A stretch of DNA of 44,419 nucleotides, taken from an uncultured Lachnospiraceae bacterium. GTDB taxonomy: Bacteria; Bacillota; Clostridia; Lachnospirales; Lachnospiraceae. Location of the stretch: contig CAJUNN010000022.1 in assembly GCA_910587955.1 (NCBI GenBank), positions 1 through 44,419 on the forward strand, given 5' to 3'. Below are positions 38,734 to 44,419 of this stretch, one piece after another (position 1 is the first letter of the stretch; the number at the start of each line of letters is the position of its first letter). The notes under the pieces are model-generated. The model saw only the letters and a program-made list of their open reading frames with translations. It did not search any database and was not told where the DNA came from. Made by a program: the position numbers and the translations under genes.

Positions 38734-39717
38734 ATGAAGGTCGGAAAGGTTTCGGAGACCATTTTAAAGAGAAGCATTTTGAAACAAATACATACCAGAC
38801 GGGAAGAAGTGGTTCTGGGAGCCGGCGTAGGAGAGGACTGTGCGGCTGTCAAGCTGAAGCCGGGAGAGATTTTCGTGGTTTCCACGGATCCCATCACCGG
38901 TACCGTCAAAGACATCGGAACGCTGGCAATCAAGATTACGGCCAACGATCTGGCCAGCAGCGGAGCGGAGCCTCTGGGCGTGATGCTGACGGTTCTTCTG
39001 CCGGAACAGATTGAGGAGCCGGACATCCGGGAGATGATGGAGCAGGTGGAGGATGCCTGTGCAGAGTGCCGTATGCAGGTAATGGGCGGCCACACGGAGG
39101 TGACGCGGGCTGTTGCCCAGCCGGTGATCAGCGTGACGGGAGTAGGAAAGGTACAGGAGGGCAGGTTGGTTACGACGGCAGGAGCCAGGCCGGGACAGGA
39201 TATTCTTGTGACCAAATGGATAGGCATTGAGGGAACGGCCATCATTGCCAAAGAGAAAGAGAAGGAGCTGCGGAAGCGGTTTTCCAAAGACTTTGTAGAT
39301 ACGGCGAAAGGCTTTGACGCCTGGATTTCTGTGCTCCCGGAGGCAGAAATTGCCGTCCGCACAGGTGTGAGCGCCATGCACGATGTGACAGAAGGCGGGA
39401 TATACGGAGCGCTCTGGGAACTGGCGGAAGCTTCGGGCGTAGGACTGGAGATTGATTTGAGGGCCATTCCCATCCGGCAGGAAACGGTGGAAATCTGTGA
39501 ATGCTTCGGGCTTAATCCTTATTATCTGATTTCCAGCGGCTGTATGCTGATGGCGGCGGATCGCGGACACGATCTGGTACGGGAGCTTGCAAAGGCGGGC
39601 ATTCCGGCGTCCGTTATCGGAAAGACAGTCTCAGGCAGTGCAAAGCGGATCCGAAACGGCGGGGAGGAGCGTTTTCTGGAGCGCCCCCATACGGATGAGC
39701 TTTACAAAATAAAATAA
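38734..39717 (+). CDS. AIR synthase-related protein
   Basis: A 327-aa protein of the PurM/HypE/ThiL/SelD fold. GAGVGEDCAAVKL and STDPITGT near the N-terminus and VMGGHTEVTR around residue 112 are the nucleotide and metal-binding loops, and a C-terminal domain contains MHDVTEGGIYGALWELAEASG. It lacks features naming it as PurM or ThiL, so the substrate is unknown. It resembles HypE-like proteins common in Firmicutes, but no hydrogenase maturation genes are nearby. It lies 7 nt after vanW and 34 nt before the Lrp-type gene. Confidence 0.82.
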   Translation: MKVGKVSETILKRSILKQIHTRREEVVLGAGVGEDCAAVKLKPGEIFVVSTDPITGTVKDIGTLAIKITANDLASSGAEPLGVMLTVLLPEQIEEPDIREMMEQVEDACAECRMQVMGGHTEVTRAVAQPVISVTGVGKVQEGRLVTTAGARPGQDILVTKWIGIEGTAIIAKEKEKELRKRFSKDFVDTAKGFDAWISVLPEAEIAVRTGVSAMHDVTEGGIYGALWELAEASGVGLEIDLRAIPIRQETVEICECFGLNPYYLISSGCMLMAADRGHDLVRELAKAGIPASVIGKTVSGSAKRIRNGGEERFLERPHTDELYKIK

Positions 39718-39751
39718 TCCGGGCACTGGGGACCGGGACGGGAGGAAAATT

Positions 39752-40234
39752 GTGAGAGAGAAAATATTGACGTTTATTGAGAAAAACAGCCGGGTAGATC
39801 TGCGGGATCTGGCCGTTATGCTGGGTGTAGATGAAGCCAGCGTGGCCAATGAGATTGCAGAGATGGAGAAGGAAGGTATTATCTGCGGCTACCACACCCT
39901 GATTGACTGGGAGAAGACCGGAGAGGAAAAGCTGACCGCCCTGATTGAAGTAAAAGTAACGCCACAGCGGGGACTGGGTTTTGACAAAGTGGCGGAGCGG
40001 ATTTACAATTATGCCGAAGTAGACAGCGTATACCTGATTTCCGGCGGGTTTGATTTTATGGTGATGATTGAAGGAAAGACCATGCGGGATGTGGCCCAGT
40101 TTGTATCGGATAAGCTTTCCCCCCTGGATTCCGTGCTGAGTACGGCCACCCATTTTGTATTGAAGAAATACAAGGACCATGGCTCCATTATGGCGCATCA
40201 ATCAAAAGACGAAAGGATGCTGGTGACACCGTGA
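39752..40234 (+). CDS. Lrp/AsnC-family regulator
   Basis: A 160-aa DNA-binding protein. The N-terminal winged helix-turn-helix (1-55; VDLRDLAVMLGVDEASVANEIAEMEKEG) precedes a ligand-binding RAM-type domain (65-145; VDSVYLISGGFDFMVMIEG). Effectors are usually amino acids. GTG 39752 has GGAGG upstream. It overlaps the aminotransferase start by GTGA, so the two are translated together and the regulator probably senses a product of that enzyme. Confidence 0.93.
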   Translation: MREKILTFIEKNSRVDLRDLAVMLGVDEASVANEIAEMEKEGIICGYHTLIDWEKTGEEKLTALIEVKVTPQRGLGFDKVAERIYNYAEVDSVYLISGGFDFMVMIEGKTMRDVAQFVSDKLSPLDSVLSTATHFVLKKYKDHGSIMAHQSKDERMLVTP

Positions 40235-41412
40235 GAAACCCTTTATCAGATAAAATTGTAAATATTCCCCCTTCCGGTATACGGAAATTTTTTGATATTG
40301 TCAGCGAGATGCCGGATGCCATTTCGCTGGGCGTGGGAGAACCGGATTTTGATACGCCCTGGCATATCCGCGACGAAGGCATTTATTCCCTGGAGCGGGG
40401 CCGGACTTTTTATACCTCCAACTCCGGTTTAAAGGAGCTGCGGGAGGAGATTGGCCGTTATCTGAAGCGGAGGATTCAGACTTCCTACGATCCGGACAAA
40501 GAGATTGTGATTACGGTGGGAGGAAGCGAGGGCATCGATATGGCTTTCCGGGCCATGCTGAATCCGGGAGATGAAGTTCTGATTCCCCAGCCCAGTTACG
40601 TATCTTACCATCCCTGTGCAGTTCTGGCGGACGGTGTGCCCAAGGTGATTGAACTGAAAGCGGAGAATGAGTTCCGTCTGACCAAGGAGGAGCTTCTGGA
40701 GGCAGTGACCGATAAAACAAAGATTCTGGTGCTGCCCTTTCCCAACAACCCCACCGGAGCCATTATGGAGAAAACGGATCTGGAGGAAATTGCCCGGATT
40801 GTTATAGAAAAGGATTTGTATGTGCTCTCGGATGAGATTTATTCGGAGCTGAGTTATAAAGGGGAGCATGTGTCCATTGCAAGCCTTCCGGGGATGAAGG
40901 AGCGGACCATTCTCATCAACGGATTTTCCAAAGCGTATGCCATGACCGGCTGGCGCCTGGGCTATGCCTGCGGTCCGGCGGAAATTATTAAACAGATGAC
41001 CAAGATTCATCAGTATGCCATTATGTGTGCGCCTACCAACAGCCAGTATGCGGCGGTGGAAGCCCTGCGCAACGGTGATGAAGACGTACAGAGAATGCGG
41101 GAAGCCTATGATCAGAGAAGGCGTTTCCTGATTCATGCGTTCCGGGAAATGGGACTGGAGTGTTTTGAACCCTTTGGGGCCTTTTATGTATTTCCCTGTA
41201 TCAAAGAGTTCGGCATGAGCTCGGAAGAGTTTGCGGAGCGTTTTCTGGCGGCCGAGAAGGTGGCAGTAGTTCCGGGAACGGCGTTCGGAGACTGCGGAGA
41301 AGGGTTCCTGCGTATTTCTTATGCCTATTCCCTGGAGGATTTGAAAGTGGCCTTAGGAAGGCTGGAGAAATTTGTAAAACAACTGAGGGCTGAAAAGAAA
41401 GAAAGCAGATAG
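40231..41412 (+). CDS. Class I/II PLP-dependent aminotransferase
   Basis: A 393-aa cytoplasmic enzyme of fold type I. VGEPDFDTP and TFYTSNSGLKELRE are near the N-terminus, FPNNPTGAIM holds the conserved Asn-Pro-Thr-Gly, and the PLP lysine is in NGFSKAYAMTGWRLGY. A conserved Arg near GFLRISY binds the substrate carboxylate. An aspartate or aromatic aminotransferase is most likely, but the substrate cannot be read from the sequence. GTG start overlaps the Lrp stop. trmL follows at 4 nt. Confidence 0.93.
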   Translation: MRNPLSDKIVNIPPSGIRKFFDIVSEMPDAISLGVGEPDFDTPWHIRDEGIYSLERGRTFYTSNSGLKELREEIGRYLKRRIQTSYDPDKEIVITVGGSEGIDMAFRAMLNPGDEVLIPQPSYVSYHPCAVLADGVPKVIELKAENEFRLTKEELLEAVTDKTKILVLPFPNNPTGAIMEKTDLEEIARIVIEKDLYVLSDEIYSELSYKGEHVSIASLPGMKERTILINGFSKAYAMTGWRLGYACGPAEIIKQMTKIHQYAIMCAPTNSQYAAVEALRNGDEDVQRMREAYDQRRRFLIHAFREMGLECFEPFGAFYVFPCIKEFGMSSEEFAERFLAAEKVAVVPGTAFGDCGEGFLRISYAYSLEDLKVALGRLEKFVKQLRAEKKESR

Positions 41413-41416
41413 AGAG

Positions 41417-41920
41417 ATGGCTTTGAATATTGTACTGCTGGAGCCGGAGATTCCGGCTAATACCGGGAATATCGGGCGGACTTGTGTAGCTACGGGGACG
41501 CGCCTGCATCTCATAGAACCTCTGGGCTTCCGCCTGGGAGAGAAAGATTTAAAGAGGGCAGGGATGGATTACTGGTCCCGGCTGGATGTGACTACTTACA
41601 GCAATTACGAGGATTTTCTGCGCCGCAATCCAGGTGCAAAGATTTATATGGCCACTACAAAGGCACGTCAGGTCTATACGGAGGCAGCGTATGAACCCGA
41701 TTGTTTCCTGATGTTTGGAAAGGAGAGTGCCGGGATTCCCGAGGAGCTTCTGCTTCGGAATCCGGAGGCGGCGGTCCGTATCCCCATGCTGGGTGAGACG
41801 CGTTCCTTGAACCTCTCCAACGCGGCAGCCGTTGTCCTGTATGAGGCTCTGCGGCAGAACGGCTTTGAGCATTTAAAGCTGGAAGGACGATTGACAAAAT
41901 ATGACTGGCTGTCCCAATAG
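41417..41920 (+). CDS. trmL: tRNA (cytidine/uridine-34 2'-O)-methyltransferase
   Basis: This 167-aa SPOUT-fold enzyme methylates the wobble ribose of tRNA-Leu isoacceptors. Family motifs are IPANTGNIGRTC near residue 12, MFGKESAGIPEELL, and RIPMLGETRSLNLSNAAAVVLYEALRQ, which forms the trefoil knot. Length and order are normal. No strong ribosome site is seen, but the gene follows the aminotransferase by 4 nt, so coupling is likely. Confidence 0.95.
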   Translation: MALNIVLLEPEIPANTGNIGRTCVATGTRLHLIEPLGFRLGEKDLKRAGMDYWSRLDVTTYSNYEDFLRRNPGAKIYMATTKARQVYTEAAYEPDCFLMFGKESAGIPEELLLRNPEAAVRIPMLGETRSLNLSNAAAVVLYEALRQNGFEHLKLEGRLTKYDWLSQ

Positions 41921-41940
41921 AAGGGCGGATGGGAGAAGAC

Positions 41941-43197
41941 ATGGGAAGTCTACGAAAGCGGAAAAAGCCATATGGGAGGCTCGGACTCTTTCTGGTATTG
42001 TTCCTGATGACAGGAACGGTTTCTTATGCTACAGAAGGGATTGACCAAGAGATTGATCAGCAGCAGGAAGAGATCGACCGCACGGAGCAGGAGATCCGGG
42101 ATACAGAGCAGAGAAGAAAGAAACTGGAAGACGCAAAAGCCAGTATGGAAAATTATCTGGCTGATCTGAATAAGCAGTATGCGTCTATCAGCGAGGAGCT
42201 GGAAGATCTGCAGGGCCAGATTGAAGAGAAGAAACAAGAGATTGAACAGACCCAGGCGGATCTGGAGGAAGCCAGGCAGATTGAAGAAAAGCAGTACAGG
42301 GATATGAAGATCCGGATTCAGTATATGTATGAGAATCCAAGAGGATCCTTTTTTGCCATTCTTTTAGAGGGCGGCAGCTTTTCCGAGGCTCTCAATGAGT
42401 ATAACTATGCGGCCAGTATTGCAGCCTATGATAAGCAGATGATGGAAAATTACGTTGCCCAGAAGGAGGCCATCGCAGATAAAGAAGCCCAGCTGGAAGG
42501 CGAGAAAGAAGCCCTGGACGAGCTTCACGCTTCCGTGGAGGCAAAACAGCAGGAAGTTTCCGCCCTGGCAAAGAATACCTCCAGCCAGATCGGACAGCAT
42601 GTGAATCAGATCGCGGCAGCCCAGGCGGAACTGGAAGGCCAGGAAAATACCCTGGAGAACCAGCGGAAGGTCCTGGACGAGCTGATTGCGGAGAAAAGGC
42701 GGATAGAGGCGGCTCTGGAAGCGGCCAAAGAAGCCGAGATTAACAATTCTCTGGGAGATGTGACGGGCGTTCATACCACGGAACAGGAGAATACCCAGTA
42801 CGGCGGCTATAGTGCGTCGGAAGAGGAGATTACGGCGCTGGCTGTACTGATTCACTGTGAAGCGGCCAATCAGGGGGCAGCGGGAATGCTGGCCGTGGGG
42901 GCCGTTGTGATGAACCGGATCCGGGATCCGCGTTTTGCCCAAGGGGATATTATGAGTGTGATACGGGCTCCCGGACAATTTTCGCCTGTGACCTCGGGGC
43001 GTTTTGATCTGGTGCTGCAGCAGGACTTGGATTCCGTCAGTCCTGCATGCTACGATGCTGCCAGGCGTGCGATTGCCGGGGAGTCCAATGTGGGAAACCG
43101 GGTGTTTTTCCGGACATACCGGAACAATCCGGCTTTGAGCGGCCTGATTATCGGAGATCACATCTTTTCCTATCACTGGGACTACCGGCCGGAATAA
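41941..43197 (+). CDS. Exported coiled-coil/SleB-type cell wall hydrolase
   Basis: A 418-aa exported protein. After the signal peptide (about 12-35, ending SYATE) a long coiled coil runs from 38 to 270 and resembles the FtsX-binding coiled coil of PcsB/CwlO-type proteins (QYASISEELEDLQGQIEEKK, MYENPRGSFFAILLEGGSFSEALN). A short linker leads to a SleB/CwlJ-type hydrolase domain (about 296-418) with the probable catalytic Glu 307 in IHCEAANQ and VGAVVMNRIRDPRF. SleB enzymes are spore cortex lytic transglycosylases; here the coiled coil suggests division-linked control. ATG 41941 has GGGAG spaced 5 nt; ATG 41929 is also open. Confidence 0.88.
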   Translation: MGSLRKRKKPYGRLGLFLVLFLMTGTVSYATEGIDQEIDQQQEEIDRTEQEIRDTEQRRKKLEDAKASMENYLADLNKQYASISEELEDLQGQIEEKKQEIEQTQADLEEARQIEEKQYRDMKIRIQYMYENPRGSFFAILLEGGSFSEALNEYNYAASIAAYDKQMMENYVAQKEAIADKEAQLEGEKEALDELHASVEAKQQEVSALAKNTSSQIGQHVNQIAAAQAELEGQENTLENQRKVLDELIAEKRRIEAALEAAKEAEINNSLGDVTGVHTTEQENTQYGGYSASEEEITALAVLIHCEAANQGAAGMLAVGAVVMNRIRDPRFAQGDIMSVIRAPGQFSPVTSGRFDLVLQQDLDSVSPACYDAARRAIAGESNVGNRVFFRTYRNNPALSGLIIGDHIFSYHWDYRPE

Positions 43198-43221
43198 TCC
43201 GAATATTTTTTGTTTTTTTGC

Positions 43222-43250
43222 TGGACAAAGATTCGATTCTGTGTTATCAT
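43222..43250 (+). promoter_or_regulatory. Promoter of tRNA-Pro
   Basis: TGGACA (43222-43227), 17 nt, TATCAT (43245-43250), 30 nt before the tRNA. Confidence 0.65.
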
Positions 43251-43280
43251 TATTAACGCTGACAACATGGACAGCAGAAA

Positions 43281-43354
43281 CGATGCGTGGCTCAGCTTGG
43301 TAGAGCGCTGCGTTCGGGACGCAGAGGTCGCAGGTTCAAATCCTGTCGCATCGA
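43281..43354 (+). tRNA. tRNA-Pro (anticodon CGG)
   Basis: A 74-nt cloverleaf. The acceptor CGATGCG pairs with CGCATCG, the D-arm starts TGGCTCA, the anticodon stem CTGCG/CGCAG encloses loop TTCGGGA (CGG), and the T-loop is GGTTCAAATCC. The discriminator is A and CCA is not encoded. Confidence 0.95.
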
Positions 43355-43370
43355 TTCCTTGGCAGGGGCG

Positions 43371-43410
43371 CCGGAAACCTTAATTCTTATAGGGTTTCCG
43401 GTCTTTTTTT
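43371..43410 (+). terminator. Terminator of tRNA-Pro
   Basis: CCGGAAACC (43371-43379) pairs with GGTTTCCGG (43393-43401), then TCTTTTTTT. Confidence 0.85.
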
Positions 43411-44419
43411 ATCCCTGGAACATCCGGCCTGCCCAGAGATAGAAATCCGGATTCTGATGCAGGATCCCGTTGGTCTCGTTGGAGAAAATCGTAAGCATTC
43501 CCCGTCCGATTGTGACTAGGAGGAGGAAAAAGACAGCCGTATATAAAATACGCGCCGATTTTGTTCCGTCAAAGTGAACGTGCTCCAAAATCAGAAACAG
43601 GGAAAGGAGAGCGGCTGTCAGGCTCAGGTCGCAGACATAGCGGATATGAATGCCGCCCAGAAGAAAGTTTACATAACCAAGCGCTAGGATTCCCAGAAGA
43701 ACCAGGAGGCAGACCTGTTTCTTGCGGGTATTTTCTTTTCCGCGGGAGGACAGGGGAAGACAAAAGAGCAGCAGCCCCAGGTTTATTGGCATCTGGAAAA
43801 GTCCGGCACTGTATTCCTGATAAAGGTAATTGCCGAAGTCTGCGCATTTTTCTGTGGTGAAGCGCAGAAAGGGGAAAAATTCCTGATAGACAAAGGGTTC
43901 CCCAAAATAATGGTAGAGCATGGAGCCGAAGTGGTGCAGGCTGAAAGTCAGGCGGTTGTAGCGGATGTCGCTTTCTGTGAGCTGGTAAGCGGTTCCGAAT
44001 TCAAAGGGGGAGCCGAAACGTATTTGATTGTAATACAGGATAGCGGCGCCTCCAATCAGGACCGGAATCAGAAAAGGCAGGGCGCTCTGGAGTTTTTTTG
44101 CAGGCGCAGCGCCCTTTTCCAGCAGAATCCCCAGGAAAAGGGGAGCGGCGAAAGCCACGGCCAGCAGAGCCATGTTGGGTCTTGACAGAACCAGCATGAC
44201 AAAGGCGCAGCCGTCCAGGGCAAAAAGGAGAATCCGCCGAATAGGCCTTTCGGCCAGGCAGGCGGAGCAGGCCAGGGCCGTAAAGGCCGCAAGCCATCCC
44301 ACTGCGCTGAGCAGGGGGAGATAGTAAAAATTCATGGAGGCCTGCATCAGATACAGGAAACTTCCGCAGATAACGGCCGCTTCTCCGGCCAGAAGCAAAA
44401 GCAAATTGGCCCGGGGCCG
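43409..44419 (-). CDS. Multi-pass membrane protein, GT-C glycosyltransferase-like (partial)
   Basis: The frame is open to the right edge, so the N-terminal part is missing; about 336 residues are seen. At least eight hydrophobic helices are spaced through the sequence, with VLSRPNMALLAVAF, then a loop holding YNQIRFGSPFEFGTAYQLT. That loop is a sequence style common in uncharacterised GT-C membrane glycosyltransferases (PMT/ArnT-like). The catalytic Asp loop would lie in the missing N-terminus, so transferase activity is not shown. The stop at 43409 abuts the tRNA-Pro terminator on the other strand. Confidence 0.65.
   Translation of the reverse strand, partial: RPRANLLLLLAGEAAVICGSFLYLMQASMNFYYLPLLSAVGWLAAFTALACSACLAERPIRRILLFALDGCAFVMLVLSRPNMALLAVAFAAPLFLGILLEKGAAPAKKLQSALPFLIPVLIGGAAILYYNQIRFGSPFEFGTAYQLTESDIRYNRLTFSLHHFGSMLYHYFGEPFVYQEFFPFLRFTTEKCADFGNYLYQEYSAGLFQMPINLGLLLFCLPLSSRGKENTRKKQVCLLVLLGILALGYVNFLLGGIHIRYVCDLSLTAALLSLFLILEHVHFDGTKSARILYTAVFFLLLVTIGRGMLTIFSNETNGILHQNPDFYLWAGRMFQG

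Noticed and set aside
38265..39473. 402-codon minus-strand frame opposite vanW and the AIR synthase-like gene
   Set aside because: Low-complexity Ser/Pro-rich translation, antisense to conserved domains.

Overview
The window looks like a chromosomal segment of a spore-forming, anaerobic, Gram-positive Clostridia, most likely Lachnospiraceae. The evidence is gene content read directly from the translations: sporulation genes (spoIID, a spoIIQ-like gene, bofA, a yaaL-type gene), two T-box leaders, a large Gram-positive type SRP RNA with an Alu domain, a reverse rubrerythrin beside a PerR-like regulator, a type 2 IleRS, and DUF families typical of Lachnospiraceae. Genes are densely packed with strong AGGAGG-type ribosome sites. 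No rRNA, insertion sequence, phage block or CRISPR array was seen. The species cannot be named from the sequence.

Layout. 1-450: AT-rich edge with the 3' end of an unidentified gene and a tRNA-Arg(CCT). 473-2796: a cysteine-cluster protein convergent with a D,D-carboxypeptidase. 2983-9015: an isoleucine T-box, ileS and glycogen phosphorylase. 9114-10871: spoIID and a spoIIQ-like gene with a degenerate LytM domain. 10852-13751: small regulators and stress genes (GIY-YIG protein, hemolysin III family protein, XRE regulator with two palindromes, a possible lipoprotein, rubrerythrin, PerR-like regulator with boxes). 13847-17280: an HExxH protein, an SH3-NlpC/P60 hydrolase, a cluster of DnaA boxes, trmB and tRNA-Lys. 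17305-22050: a DUF885 hydrolase, a methionine T-box with metG, and divergent yaaL/bofA.

22062-31096 is the most striking block: a compact Tad/Flp (type IVb) pilus operon for a monoderm cell. It runs from one promoter through a tiny membrane protein, TadZ/CpaE, CpaF ATPase, TadB and TadC, a 56-aa Flp pilin, DUF5702, two TadE-like pseudopilins, the prepilin peptidase and an FHA protein. Start and stop codons often overlap. No secretin or RcpA-type gene is present, as expected without an outer membrane.

31114-44419 is mainly housekeeping: tatD, rsmA, a tRNA adenosine deaminase, SRP RNA, a B12-binding radical SAM protein, a DnaQ-like exonuclease, a VanW protein, an AIR-synthase-like protein, an Lrp regulator coupled to an aminotransferase, trmL, a coiled-coil/SleB hydrolase, tRNA-Pro(CGG) and a partial multi-pass membrane protein at the right edge.

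Items that most deserve a second look are the Tad operon and its small and cysteine-rich parts, the isolated DnaA-box cluster at 16213-16283, the paired operator-like palindromes around the XRE gene, the PcsB-like/SleB fusion, and the apparently leaderless spoIID transcript.
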